From an uncultured delta proteobacterium (lineage in GTDB: Bacteria; Myxococcota_A; Polyangia; Polyangiales; Polyangiaceae): a stretch of 64,000 nt of DNA. Positions 44,475 to 53,823 of this stretch are shown here, in pieces. The stretch covers positions 1 through 64,000 of the forward strand of contig CAITIQ010000536.1 of the NCBI GenBank assembly GCA_903892415.1, in the 5' to 3' direction. Numbering within the stretch: the first letter of the stretch is position 1; each line of letters opens with the position of its first letter. The notes below the pieces were generated by a model. It did not search any database. It saw only the letters and a program-made list of their open reading frames with translations, and was not told the origin of the DNA. The position numbers and the translations under genes were made by a program.

Positions 44475-46418
44475 ATGCGATTGAACCACCGAATCCTAGG
44501 GTTGCTTCTACTCGGGATGGCCACCTCGTGCGGCCGCGCTGCGCTCGATCTTCCGGTGGATGAAGACGGCGGAAGTGGTGGTGGCGCCAACGGGCCGGGA
44601 GGCGGTGGCTCTGGACCCGGTGGTGGGCCTGTGGGCGGCGGGCCCGGGCCAGGAGGCGGACCGGTTGGTGGTGGGCCTGTGGGCGGTGGACCTGTCGGTG
44701 GTGGGCCGGGCTGCATCGTCGCCTCCGAATGCGAGGACTTCGACGCGTGCACCTCCAACCTCTGCAACAACGGTGAGTGCAACTTCCCCGAACGCGACGA
44801 CGACCAGGACGGCTTCGTTGCAACTTCCTGCGGTGGTCCCGATTGCAACGACCTCAATCCTCAGGTCTCGCCCATTCAGCCGGAGAACTGCTTCGACGGT
44901 TCGGACAACGATTGCAACGGCGTGGAAGACTGCTCCGACCCGGCCTGCTTCAACGTGCCCAACTGCGGTTGCACGCCGGTGGCTGAAGATTGCAACAACG
45001 GCCAAGACGACGACTGTGACGAGATCGTCGATTGCTTCGACTCGCAGTGTGTCGGTACGCCGGCCTGCGGCTGCGCTCCTTCCGAGGCGGGCTCCTGCTT
45101 CAACGGCTTCGACGAAGATTGCGATGGCGCCTTCGATTGTGATGACTCCGACTGCGCCTCCGAACAGCAGTGCCAGTGCCTCAACAACTTCGAGGATTGC
45201 TTCGACGGCAGCGACAACGATTGCAACCTCTTGGTGGACTGCGCTGATCCGAGTTGCCAGGGCGTCTTCCCGTGCGCCTGCGTCCCTCCGGGGTCGCCTG
45301 AAGTCTGCGGTGACGGCTTCGACAACGACTGTGATGGTTTGCCCGATTGCGCCGACCCCAATTGTGCGGCCTCCCCAACTTGTCAGAACTGTGAGCCGGA
45401 GATCTGCAACGACGGCATCGACAACGACTGCGACCTGATCATCGATTGCGCGGATTCGGCCTGCGTTTTCGCGCCGGGCTGCGAGGCGGTGGCTGAGATC
45501 TGCAACAACGGCCTCGATGATGACGGCGACGGCAACGCTGATTGCCAGGATGAAGAGTGCGCCAATACCCCTGTATGTCAGCAAGCCCAGGCTAACTGCC
45601 TATCGCCCAAGTTGATTGGCGGCTCGGGCAGCTTCTTCGGTGACACCACCGGCAACGTGAGTGAGACCAAGGGCGCTTGCGGCGGTGACGCCGGTGAAGC
45701 CGTCTTCTTCTTCGTGCTCAACGAGCCTTCGTTCGTGCATCTCGATTCGAGCGGCACCTCCTTCGACTCGACGCTTTACGTCCGCACCGGCGCTTGTAAC
45801 ACCGGGCTCGAGATCGGCTGTGATGACGACAGCGCCGGCGCGCTCGCGGCCAACCTCGACTTCACCATCCTCTATCCGGGGACCTACTTCGTCTTCCTCG
45901 ACGGCTTCACCGTGGACCCCAACCAGGGCGCCAACGAGGGGCCGTTCCAGCTCAACGTGGACATCGTGCCGAATCCCCCCGAGCTTTGTGGAGACGGGCT
46001 CGACAACGACGGCGACGTGTACGTGGATTGCGCCGACCCCGATTGCACGACCACTGCGCTTTGCTTCAATTGCAACGGCGGTCTGCCGCCGGAGCCCGAG
46101 TTCGCGCCAACGCGTTGCACCGACGGCGCTGACAACGACTGCGACGGCACCATCGATTGTGGCGATGAAGATTGCAGCGCCAGCGATGTCTACGTCACCG
46201 AGTGTTGCAACGGCATCGACGAGACCGGCAACAACGTGATCGACGACTTCAACTGCCGCTGCGCCAACACCAGCGAGTGCGCCAACAACCAGATCTGTTA
46301 CGACCATACGGTCAAGGCGTGCGGCCCGCCGTGCACGGCGTTCTTCGGGGACGTATGCCCGTTCATTCAGCCCGGGTCCTTCTGCAACGACGCGACGCAG
46401 CAGTGTGAGTTCCCGTAA
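44475..46418 (+). CDS. Lipoprotein with nine MopE-like Cys-rich metal-binding repeats
   Basis: 647 residues. Lipobox MATSC gives a lipidated cysteine at about residue 19, followed by a Gly/Pro linker (GGGPVGGG units). Nine repeats of about 40 residues follow the pattern CxNGxDxDCDxxxDCxDxxC (for example FDGSDNDCNGVEDCSDPACF, CGDGFDNDCDGLPDCADPNC), seven before and two after a beta-sandwich domain at about 375-495 (GGDAGEAVFFFVLNEPSFVH, LYPGTYFVFLDG) that resembles the bacterial pre-peptidase C-terminal fold. Acidic D-D-D repeats probably bind calcium; disulfides are likely. Found on surfaces of myxobacteria; enzymatic function is not apparent. Confidence 0.88.
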   Translation: MRLNHRILGLLLLGMATSCGRAALDLPVDEDGGSGGGANGPGGGGSGPGGGPVGGGPGPGGGPVGGGPVGGGPVGGGPGCIVASECEDFDACTSNLCNNGECNFPERDDDQDGFVATSCGGPDCNDLNPQVSPIQPENCFDGSDNDCNGVEDCSDPACFNVPNCGCTPVAEDCNNGQDDDCDEIVDCFDSQCVGTPACGCAPSEAGSCFNGFDEDCDGAFDCDDSDCASEQQCQCLNNFEDCFDGSDNDCNLLVDCADPSCQGVFPCACVPPGSPEVCGDGFDNDCDGLPDCADPNCAASPTCQNCEPEICNDGIDNDCDLIIDCADSACVFAPGCEAVAEICNNGLDDDGDGNADCQDEECANTPVCQQAQANCLSPKLIGGSGSFFGDTTGNVSETKGACGGDAGEAVFFFVLNEPSFVHLDSSGTSFDSTLYVRTGACNTGLEIGCDDDSAGALAANLDFTILYPGTYFVFLDGFTVDPNQGANEGPFQLNVDIVPNPPELCGDGLDNDGDVYVDCADPDCTTTALCFNCNGGLPPEPEFAPTRCTDGADNDCDGTIDCGDEDCSASDVYVTECCNGIDETGNNVIDDFNCRCANTSECANNQICYDHTVKACGPPCTAFFGDVCPFIQPGSFCNDATQQCEFP

Positions 46419-46473
46419 CGCTGACAGCGCGCCAAGCCTAGTGCCCTATGCCGCAATGGTGTAGGGCTGGGAG

Positions 46474-47643
46474 ATGCTGATTCGTCCTCTGCGTGCGCTC
46501 GGATTCGTGGCTCTGCTAGCTGCTGGCTGTGATGACGGAGGCACCGGGGGCGGTGGTGGCTCCGCTGGCGGAGAGAATAACACCGGCGGCGGAGGGGGAG
46601 GTGTCGTCAACCAGGGCGCAGCGGGGCCCGGGGGCGGTGATGGTGGAACCGGCGGCACCGTTGAGCCGGGGCCGGGCTCGCGTCGGACCATGTCGGGGGA
46701 TATCACCTGGACGGTAGCGTTTGATGCCACGGCGCAAACCGCTGGCGCCACCGATTGCAGCTACGTTCGGCACTACGAAGGCGTGGAGGACTCGTCACAG
46801 CCGTGGTTGTGCCCGTCCTGCGAGGTGATGTTCCGGGCGACGGTCGAGATGACCAGCGGCAAAGAAGACTGCTACTCGCAGGTCTCCGAGTTCGATCCGG
46901 CCGAGGAAGAGTGGCTCGGTTACGCCAACGGGGTGATGTATCGCGGCGTTCCGATCACCGCTGAGTTCGGCATGATGACGCTCGCCGGAAACACCATCAG
47001 CGCGCAGCACAGCGTCGCTGATCTCGAGGTGATGGCGGGCGGGACCATGTCCTTCGGGATCGCCGGTGAACTTGTGCTCGGGGTGGAAGAAGGGGAGGCG
47101 CACCACGGCTTCGTCGCAGCGGAGACCTACACCTGCGGCTGGCCCAAGGCCGATCCGGCTCCGTACACTGGGGACTACTCCATTGTTGAGGGCCAAACCG
47201 TGCCCGACGGTGTGTTCCTCGATGGTTGCGGTGAGAATGTCCGCCTCCACGACTTCAAGGGTGCCTACCTGCTGATTGATATGGCCGCTCGGGACTGTCC
47301 TCCGTGTCAGGCGATGGCGGGGGAAGAGGAAGCGTTCGTTGCTGATATGGCCGCGCAAGGCATCACCGTGCACGTCATTACCTTGATGGCGCCCTCGCTC
47401 AGCGATGTGTTCGGTAAGACGACGAAGGCCATGTTGACCACCTGGACGGAGAACTTTGAACTCACCTCGCCGGTGCTCGCGGACCGCGCTTGGGGCCTTT
47501 CGATGTTCATTCCGATCTTCGGCGATGTCGAGACCGGGTACCCCTCGTGGGTGCTGGTGGACCCGGACCTCAACGTGATGGAAACGGGCACCGGCTTTGG
47601 TGGTTTTGAGGAGCTCAAGACAAGCATCCTCGCCGACCAGTGA
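46474..47643 (+). CDS. Lipoprotein with CPPC redoxin-like domain
   Basis: 389 residues. Lipobox LLAAGC, then a Gly-rich linker (about residues 22-65). A beta-rich region (about 70-235) precedes a thioredoxin/redoxin-like domain: AYLLIDMAARDCPPCQAMAG contains the CxxC pair CPPC, followed by AQGITVHVITLMAP and VSLVDPDLNVM-like strands ending in FEELKTSIL. The domain is likely a surface thiol-disulfide exchanger or reductase, in line with the disulfide-rich proteins beside it. The gene ends 78 bp before a convergent gene, with a hairpin between. Confidence 0.8.
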   Translation: MLIRPLRALGFVALLAAGCDDGGTGGGGGSAGGENNTGGGGGGVVNQGAAGPGGGDGGTGGTVEPGPGSRRTMSGDITWTVAFDATAQTAGATDCSYVRHYEGVEDSSQPWLCPSCEVMFRATVEMTSGKEDCYSQVSEFDPAEEEWLGYANGVMYRGVPITAEFGMMTLAGNTISAQHSVADLEVMAGGTMSFGIAGELVLGVEEGEAHHGFVAAETYTCGWPKADPAPYTGDYSIVEGQTVPDGVFLDGCGENVRLHDFKGAYLLIDMAARDCPPCQAMAGEEEAFVADMAAQGITVHVITLMAPSLSDVFGKTTKAMLTTWTENFELTSPVLADRAWGLSMFIPIFGDVETGYPSWVLVDPDLNVMETGTGFGGFEELKTSILADQ

Positions 47644-47700
47644 GATCCGGGGCCGCGCTCAATACGGTAGCGGCCCAGTGCAGTAGCGGCCTAATAAGAT

Positions 47701-47758
47701 AACGGTCAGTCGGATAACGGCTCAGTGAAGTAGCGATACTGCTGAGCCGTTGACCGTT
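47701..47758. terminator. Bidirectional terminator-like nested inverted repeat
   Basis: Inner arms AACGGCTCAG (47716-47725) and CTGAGCCGTT (47742-47751), perfect 10 bp; outer arms AACGGTCA (47701-47708) and TGACCGTT (47751-47758), perfect 8 bp. It lies between the convergent lipoprotein genes and includes the stop codon region of the minus-strand gene (stop at 47722). A weak repeat of GTAGCGGCC precedes it. Confidence 0.6.
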
Positions 47759-48795
47759 AACAGGTGGCCTTGCGTCGTCAGCTCGATCGCGTTGGCTACG
47801 ACGCTATTGGTCGCTCGGGCCGGCGTAATGTTGCTTAGCGAGAGTTCAACCAGGAAGCTACCGGCATCGAGTTGCTGGTCTGCCCAACTGAAGCCTGCTG
47901 ATGACTCACCAACGGCAAACAGGCTTTCACCGCCGACGGCCAAGTCGAACACGTCCGCGGTGATGGGTGAAGCGGCCCCGCCCGTCAACTCGTAGCTCCA
48001 AACGCAATGGCGGTCTGTCGCGAAGGCGATCAATACGGCGCGGGTATCTCCAGCTGCGACATTGAGCGTTTGGCCGCAGACCGTCGTCGTGCTCGAGGCG
48101 GTTGCGGCGACGATCAGCTCGACCCCGTGCACCCGTACGGCCTTCACCTCGAGGTCCGGCAGATCAAGCTCGAAGATCTCTTTGCCATCGAGCGTGAGTG
48201 CACCAACGTGATTGAGGTTGGCGTAGCCGATGAGTCCGTCCACATCGAGCGTGCGCCGATAGGAGGATGAGGAAGGCGCGAGGACCGCTATATCGACGTT
48301 GGCGGTCTCCTGATTGATGAGCTGCCCATTGCTCGAAAAGACCCTCACTCCCGGCGCTTCGGCCAATACGACTCGATCGACGCCAATCGCTAATTGGCAG
48401 GGCTGCTCTGCCGGAACGCTCCAGGCGATGGCGCCGGTCAGATCGCGAAACTGAAGCTCGCCATCGATCACGACCGCCGTCTCTCCGGAGACGCCGCGCG
48501 CGAGACAGCCCAATTGGCCTGTAACCTGCTGATCGCTCGTCCCGCCAACCGCGTCGAGGTAGCTCAAGTGCGCTGGTAACGCGACGCCTACGACCGCGAA
48601 CTCTTGGCCATCAATGTCGGCGAAGGTCCTCGTTCCATCCGGCAGGTTGACGGTCCACTGGGCGTCCGGGAAGACGCCGCTGTTCGCGCCCGTCCCGGTC
48701 GCCGAGCTGCCACCGACGTCGCCCGCCGCAGAGGCTGTGCCCCCAACGCAGCCCGACATAAGCAAGAAGAGCGAGAGCGAGCGAACGAGCTTCAT
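47722..48795 (-). CDS. Lipoprotein, beta-propeller-like
   Basis: 357 residues. Lipobox LLMSGC places the lipidated Cys at about residue 16, followed by a short Gly/Ser linker. The body is strand-rich (DAQWTVNLPDGTRTFADIDG, TAVVIDGELQFRDLTGAI, GVDRVVLAEAPGVRVFSS, DVDGLIGYANLNHVGALTL) with propeller-like repeats; three cysteines could form disulfides. Surface protein of unknown role. Expressed convergently with the CPPC lipoprotein and divergently from the neighbouring 404-residue lipoprotein gene. Confidence 0.78.
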   Translation of the reverse strand: MKLVRSLSLFLLMSGCVGGTASAAGDVGGSSATGTGANSGVFPDAQWTVNLPDGTRTFADIDGQEFAVVGVALPAHLSYLDAVGGTSDQQVTGQLGCLARGVSGETAVVIDGELQFRDLTGAIAWSVPAEQPCQLAIGVDRVVLAEAPGVRVFSSNGQLINQETANVDIAVLAPSSSSYRRTLDVDGLIGYANLNHVGALTLDGKEIFELDLPDLEVKAVRVHGVELIVAATASSTTTVCGQTLNVAAGDTRAVLIAFATDRHCVWSYELTGGAASPITADVFDLAVGGESLFAVGESSAGFSWADQQLDAGSFLVELSLSNITPARATNSVVANAIELTTQGHLLTVNGSAVSLLH

Positions 48796-48871
48796 GGTCG
48801 GTCGAATCTAGCCGGTTCTTCGTCGGCTGCTCAGGCAAAGCGAGCTTCGCCGCCCAGCCTGCTACGCTCGT

Positions 48872-50086
48872 GTGGTGCATCGGCTCGTTCTGGCCATCCT
48901 GCTTGTTTGTGGTTGCCGCTCGCCCGAGCATTCCGATCTCGAAGGCGCGCCCCGCCAGCCTCCTGCGGTAGCGCCCTCGGAGCAGGTCGCGAGCACCAAC
49001 CTGAGCGCTGCGCAGCCGTCTGCGTCCAGCGCTTCGACCTCCGTTCCGACGACCTCTGCGCCGACGGCTGCTCTGCCGAGCACGCCGCTCGCTGATGCGC
49101 CGGCGGGAGCTGTGTACGGCTTCATTCGCGAGCGCGGTGTCTTCCGGTTGGCGCCGGAGCCTGCGCTGGTGGCAGGGCCGTTCAGTGACAACCAATACGA
49201 CGACCTCGCGCTGACGAAGGACACGGTGTGGGTCGCTTGTTGGAATGGGCTCTTTCGCTTTGCTGGTGGGCAGTGGCAGAAGGTCTCGATCCCGAGTCCG
49301 CGAGCGTGGCAGCTGGCCTCGGATGGGCGTCGTCTGTTTGTGCGTTTTGCGGATTTGGGTTGGCACGTGACCGACGACGGCGCGCGGTTTGACAAGGTCG
49401 CTTGGCCGACGATCGCGACGTTGTTGCCCGGACCGACGGGGCATTTCGTCGGCGTTGAAGTTGGGGATACGCCCAAGGTGGTGCTCGCGAAGAGCCTCGA
49501 CCAAGCCTCGCAGAAGAGCGAGCCGATCGCCGCGACGAGCCTCGAGTACAGCGACGTCGACGCGCGTGGAAGGACCTGGCTCGCGACCGATTCGGCGCTG
49601 ATCGTGCTCGATCGCGATGGGCGGTCGCTCGGCTCGTGGGAGCCCGGAACGCTACCCGGCGTGCGCGGCATCGTTCGGCAGATCGCGGTCGAAGCCGGCG
49701 GCCCTGCGCTGTTGCCCGCGCGTTCGAAGGCCGAGTCGTGGGAGTTGCGCGGGGTTGTCGATAGCCACAAATCGCGCAGTGCGCTGGCCGGCGCAACGGT
49801 CTCGATTTGTCCGAGCGCGCTCGGGTGCAAAGACGCGCCGCCATCACGCACGACGAAGACCAGCGCCGACGGAGCGTTCCGTTTTGCCGAGTTACCGCCT
49901 GGCGACTTTTGGATCACGGTCGAAGCGCCGCCTGGGATCAGCGAGTGCGCTGGTATCTTCCGAGCGGGGATGAAAAGCTTCGTGTCGCTCTCGTCGTGCG
50001 AATCGAGCCGGCCTGATGCGCGCGTGTGCGAGGTGAAGACGCTTCAGGTTTGTCGGCCGTTGGAGCGACCGCCGCCGCCGCGTTGA
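48872..50086 (+). CDS. Lipoprotein with propeller-like domain and carboxypeptidase-regulatory-like tail
   Basis: 404 residues from a GTG at 48872 or 48875. Lipobox LLVCGC, then an Ala/Ser/Pro/Thr linker to about residue 75. Residues 80-290 show propeller-like repeats (GLFRFAGGQWQKVSIPSPRA, WHVTDDGARFDKVAWPTIA, RTWLATDSALIVLDRDG). The C-terminal about 100 residues, from WELRGVVDSHKSRSALAGAT to DFWITVEAP, look like a CarboxypepD_reg-like beta-sandwich with TKTSADGAFRFAELPPGDF. No catalytic residues. Probably a surface or periplasmic binding protein. Confidence 0.78.
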   Translation: MVHRLVLAILLVCGCRSPEHSDLEGAPRQPPAVAPSEQVASTNLSAAQPSASSASTSVPTTSAPTAALPSTPLADAPAGAVYGFIRERGVFRLAPEPALVAGPFSDNQYDDLALTKDTVWVACWNGLFRFAGGQWQKVSIPSPRAWQLASDGRRLFVRFADLGWHVTDDGARFDKVAWPTIATLLPGPTGHFVGVEVGDTPKVVLAKSLDQASQKSEPIAATSLEYSDVDARGRTWLATDSALIVLDRDGRSLGSWEPGTLPGVRGIVRQIAVEAGGPALLPARSKAESWELRGVVDSHKSRSALAGATVSICPSALGCKDAPPSRTTKTSADGAFRFAELPPGDFWITVEAPPGISECAGIFRAGMKSFVSLSSCESSRPDARVCEVKTLQVCRPLERPPPPR

Positions 50087-50145
50087 GTCGTTTGCGCATG
50101 GTTCGGTTGAAGGACCAGTCTGCGCGCGACTCGGTTTGGCACGCA

Positions 50146-50775
50146 TCACTTCGGTTTCGGCGCCGCCAAGGTGTAGGCCCGCCAACTCGGGAAACACCAA
50201 CACATCTGCGACTCGTTCACGAGCGCGAAGCGGAGGAGCGCTCCATTCTTCTTCTTCACCTGGGCGAACCAACCGCTGAACTTTTCGATTTTGCCTTCCG
50301 CATCGTGCTTCGGCAGCTCGAGCGTGTAGTCGTGCTTCAGGGCCTTCACGTTGAGCTCGCTGGACGCGACCTTGAACACCCGCGTCTTCAGCTTCTTGCG
50401 GCGCTCGGCAGGGGTTCCTTCCTCCTGATCGCGGCCCCGCCCGACGACGAAGGTCTTGCGCTCCTTGCCATCGAAGGAGGTGCGCACGAGGCGCATGGTG
50501 CTGCAATCATCGCAGGCGTCGGAACCAATGTCGGCCTCAGCCGACCAGAAGCCGTTGGCGTCGTTCCCCAGGGCGATGAACAGATTCCCGGCCCGCGCGA
50601 ACTCGTCGGCCAGGAAGTTTGCAAGACTCCCAGCGCTTGGCGTCCACATAAGGACGTCCGCGCTCGAGTAGGCGCAGCTACCGTCGCCAGCGTCACCCGA
50701 GAGCGGCGTAGCTGCTGCGGGCGTGGCTTCAAACAGGACCGCCAAAGCGAAAACGAAGAGCGAGGCTGCGCGCAT
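50146..50775 (-). CDS. Exported protein, hypothetical
   Basis: 209 residues. A signal peptide (MRAASLFVFALAVLFEATPA, cleavage near AAA). The mature protein has four paired cysteines (DACDDC and QMCWCF) and strands such as DVLMWTPSAG and AGNLFIALGNDANGFWSAEA, with a charged middle section. No family recognised. It is convergent with the 404-residue lipoprotein gene, with a 59-bp gap. Confidence 0.72.
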   Translation of the reverse strand: MRAASLFVFALAVLFEATPAAATPLSGDAGDGSCAYSSADVLMWTPSAGSLANFLADEFARAGNLFIALGNDANGFWSAEADIGSDACDDCSTMRLVRTSFDGKERKTFVVGRGRDQEEGTPAERRKKLKTRVFKVASSELNVKALKHDYTLELPKHDAEGKIEKFSGWFAQVKKKNGALLRFALVNESQMCWCFPSWRAYTLAAPKPK

Positions 50776-50973
50776 TGGGCCTAGACGCTCCGCGCTTGGA
50801 CGCTATTCCGTAGTCGTCGCGTGAGAATGGGTGCGGACCAACGTCACTGCGGGTCCTTCGTTGCTGCCCACGTGGTACCGAAGTGGCTTGTACCGGTCTA
50901 TGCTGCGGCGGTGAGGCCTGGCCATCGAGGACCCTCGAGGGGCGCCGCGAAGTGACCTCAGCGCGAGTGACGA

Positions 50974-52089
50974 ATGCTTGATCCTTACAAACCCGCGATC
51001 GATGAGGTGGGCCCGGTGCCGACCGCTGCGCCAACCGCGCTGCCTCGATCGTTGAGGCTCGTCGTCCTTCTCTTTTTCCTTCTCGGAGGGCTGGTTCTAG
51101 CTGGGGTAGGTGTCATGGGTTTGCGCCTTCGTTTAGGCGCATATGAGCCCGAGTGGACGTTGTGGCATGTTGAGGGCGCAACCTTGCTGCTCTTGTCGTG
51201 CACCCTCTGGGCGCCGTCCGGCATCATGTTGGTTGGTAACAAGGACGACTCCCGTCTGCGGCTGGGTCTCTTGGGAGTGACCTTGGTGCTCTTGTGCGCA
51301 GCGACGGTGATTCTTGGCGCCCGGGTTGTGAAGCCGGAGCTCTCCGGAGAGAGCTGGAGCTCGAATGCAACCAGCGAGGAGTTGGTGCTCGGAGCCGCCT
51401 TCGCGCTCTTGGTTGCTTTGCCGATTGGCCACAAGGCAGCCTTCGAGCCGCGTTTCGGAAGCTGGTCGATTCCCGTGCTGCTGGGGTTGGCCCTGGTCTG
51501 TGTAAACCCCGTGCTGCATGACCAATTTCCAGTCCACAACTTCCTTTGGTGCGGCCCGCCGCCGCTCTTGCTCTTTGCGATCTCTGGCGTCGGGTTGGCC
51601 GTAAAGCGGCCCACTACGAAGGGCTCGACGGGTTACTTGCCGAGGCTGCTTGCTGCTACCGCGATGCTGGCGGCGGCCGCAGCGGCCGTCCTTGCGACGG
51701 AGCTACGCGAAAGCTGGGTGCGGACCGTTCCCCTTGGATACTACTACGATGTCGGCATCAACCATGCGATGGCTACGCTGATCGTGGTTGGTACGATCGC
51801 TTCGCTGCTAGCTTGGTCGCAGGAGTTCTTCGGGCGAGACGCGAGCGTGGCCACGGGGCTTGGCGCGGTGATTGTTGCGCTGGGCATGGCCACGACGACG
51901 GTTGGATTCTTTGTCCTCGGCCTGCGGGAAACGGCGAGCAATAGCTACCGACCGAACTCTGTGGGCGGCGAGCTCGAGAGCGTCTGCACGATCGCCAGCT
52001 GTTTCACAGCGCTGGGCGTGCTCGTGGTGATTGGTGGGCTGGCGCTGGGGCGCGCACCACGCAGCGTTGCAGCTCCCGCAGCGGCATGA
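50974..52089 (+). CDS. Polytopic membrane protein, hypothetical
   Basis: 371 residues with about ten hydrophobic segments (LVVLLFFLLGGLVLAGVGVM, GLLGVTLVLLCAATVILGAR, VPVLLGLALVCVNPVL-like, LLAATAMLAAAAAAVLATEL, ATGLGAVIVALGMATTTVGF). The N-terminal cytoplasmic segment has DPYKPAIDEVGPVP. No transporter motif is identified. The 198 bp between the divergent gene at 50775 and this start hold no other gene that I can support. Confidence 0.75.
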   Translation: MLDPYKPAIDEVGPVPTAAPTALPRSLRLVVLLFFLLGGLVLAGVGVMGLRLRLGAYEPEWTLWHVEGATLLLLSCTLWAPSGIMLVGNKDDSRLRLGLLGVTLVLLCAATVILGARVVKPELSGESWSSNATSEELVLGAAFALLVALPIGHKAAFEPRFGSWSIPVLLGLALVCVNPVLHDQFPVHNFLWCGPPPLLLFAISGVGLAVKRPTTKGSTGYLPRLLAATAMLAAAAAAVLATELRESWVRTVPLGYYYDVGINHAMATLIVVGTIASLLAWSQEFFGRDASVATGLGAVIVALGMATTTVGFFVLGLRETASNSYRPNSVGGELESVCTIASCFTALGVLVVIGGLALGRAPRSVAAPAAA

Positions 52090-52147
52090 ACAGCTTGTAG
52101 CGTCGATGGTCGCGCCGCGCAGAGGGCGAGCTGCGCGTCTCGTTTGC

Positions 52148-53056
52148 TCATCGCGTGCCGGCGGGCGCCTTCGGTTGGGCTTCAATCCACTCGAGGCACT
52201 GGCGCGCGCGATAGCCGTAGTCCACATCGTTCCGCAACGGCTTGTACAGCTTGGTCGCTTCGTCGAGCTCACCGAGTTCGACGAGACCGCGTGCGATGAG
52301 GAAGTCTCCCAGCACGTTCAGGACCGACAAGTGGAGAGGCGTTATGCACGATATCTCGCTGTAATCGTCACCAGGCTCACGAAGTTCGCCGATGGGCCGC
52401 AATACCCTACTGGTCATACAAACCCGACCGAGCCTCGACAGCCAAAGCCAAGCTTCGTTGAATTTGTGGTGCGAACGATCCTCGACGATCAGCAGAAAGA
52501 GATCCGTCGCAGCGTCGTAGTCCTTCAGGTTGTAGTTAGCGATCGCGAGGTGATACTCGGCGAACTGTCGATTGCCCCCGTCGTCACCGTGGGCTCCCAG
52601 CGCAACAGCCTCAAGCGCCACCAAGGCGTGCTCCCAGCGCGCCGCATCGTACATGCGCTTCGCTTGGGCGGCCTGTTCGGTCATTTCACCGAGCGCCGGT
52701 GGCTCGCCGGGGCCCGGTTTGTAGGGCTCGTTGCGTTCGTCCTCTCCGGCGTCGAGATCGATCACCTCCGCCTTCCTTGGCTGATACCCGAGCCATGACT
52801 GCGCGCCCCAGCGGTTGGGACGTTGCTCCGCAAGCATCGTCTGCTCGAGTGCCGGAAAGAACCTTGTAGCGGTTGCGCCAACGCGGCTCGGGAGCTGCGT
52901 GTACGAGCGCGTGCGCGTGCCGCAGGTTGTGGGGAGCGGCTTTCCGCACTCGAGTGAAAGGTAGTAGCTCGGAGCTTCGGGAGGCTCGGCCGGTACGCAG
53001 CCTGTTGCGAGCAGCAGGCTGAGCAGAAGGAGGCCCCGGATTGACCGCTTCAACAT
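52148..53056 (-). CDS. Lipoprotein with C-terminal TPR-like helices
   Basis: 302 residues. Lipobox LLLATGC, then a Pro-rich mature N-terminus with cysteines (LECGKPLPTTCGTRTRS). An acidic mid-section (about 95-130, DAGEDERNEPYKPGPGEPP) leads to helical repeats: AKRMYDAARWEHALVALEAV, EYHLAIANYNLKDYDAATDL, GDFLIARGLVELGELDEATK. TPR-type repeats usually make protein-protein contacts in the periplasm. No enzymatic motif. Convergent with the polytopic membrane protein gene. Confidence 0.78.
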   Translation of the reverse strand: MLKRSIRGLLLLSLLLATGCVPAEPPEAPSYYLSLECGKPLPTTCGTRTRSYTQLPSRVGATATRFFPALEQTMLAEQRPNRWGAQSWLGYQPRKAEVIDLDAGEDERNEPYKPGPGEPPALGEMTEQAAQAKRMYDAARWEHALVALEAVALGAHGDDGGNRQFAEYHLAIANYNLKDYDAATDLFLLIVEDRSHHKFNEAWLWLSRLGRVCMTSRVLRPIGELREPGDDYSEISCITPLHLSVLNVLGDFLIARGLVELGELDEATKLYKPLRNDVDYGYRARQCLEWIEAQPKAPAGTR

Positions 53057-53198
53057 GAAGCTCGTTGCTGTCGCGCTAACACGTTATCCAGTAGACGCGG
53101 TCTATCGTTGAGCTTGCAACGTCAAAGCCCGCTGGCCCTACCCACGCGTTGCAGCGATCCCAGTGTAAGCTGCGAACCACGTCTGCGTTTGAGCTTGC

Positions 53199-53678
53199 AT
53201 GCCGACCCGCCGTTGCGTGCCCGTTCTCCTGATCGCCTTTGCGCTTGGTTGCGCGAGCACTTCAACGCGCACACCTCCGGACGGTCCCGGCTCGGGGCCT
53301 CCCGACCCCACGGTGGATTCAACCAAGTCGCGCGCCTCGTTCGAGCTTCTTTACGCTCGCGAGGACAACCCGCACTTCGGCAAGCTCGAGCATTTCGATG
53401 TTGCGCCGAGCGAGAGCGGCTGGAGCGTTCGAACCCGCTCGGAGCAATGGTTCGTAGGGCACGCCCCGCCTGACGGAGGCGAGAGCGGTAGCAGCAGGTC
53501 AACCGCCTGCACGCCGTGGGTACTTGCGAGCACAGCGCTGCAGCCGTTGCTCGACGCCCATTCGGAGACATCGAACAAGGATGCAGTGATTGCCCAGCTC
53601 AAGGCCGAACTACTGAAGCCCAATGGCTCTAGCCCGAAGAGCGATCTGACCGACAAGGCGTGCGAGGCGAAGCCGTAG
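53199..53678 (+). CDS. Small lipoprotein, hypothetical
   Basis: 159 residues. Lipobox ALGC gives a lipidated Cys at about residue 18, then a Thr/Pro/Gly-rich linker. The body has one beta-like domain (ASFELLYAREDNPHFGKLEH, SGWSVRTRSEQWFVG) and a helical tail ending in TDKACEAKP. No family recognised. It lies in a lipoprotein-dense region. Confidence 0.65.
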   Translation: MPTRRCVPVLLIAFALGCASTSTRTPPDGPGSGPPDPTVDSTKSRASFELLYAREDNPHFGKLEHFDVAPSESGWSVRTRSEQWFVGHAPPDGGESGSSRSTACTPWVLASTALQPLLDAHSETSNKDAVIAQLKAELLKPNGSSPKSDLTDKACEAKP

Positions 53679-53823
53679 TTGCGAATAAGCGTAGCTGTAA
53701 ACGCGTGCTGTCGTCGGCCTCGACGCCGTCACAATCGATCGGCTTGACAATATTCGACCTCGGCTCCACCCGCGGCTGTACCCTCCTCCTGCGTCAAGAC
53801 GATGCGAGTACAAGGAGAACCGA

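Noticed and set aside
44508..46307. Minus-strand frames of 358 and 235 codons opposite the MopE-like lipoprotein
   Set aside because: They are shadows of Cys/Asp-rich repeat DNA; the plus-strand gene has a signal peptide, lipobox and nine regular repeats.
48611..49917. Minus-strand frames of 297 and 351 codons opposite the 404-residue lipoprotein gene
   Set aside because: They are Arg/Pro/Ser-rich antisense frames without features; the plus-strand gene has a lipobox and propeller-like repeats.
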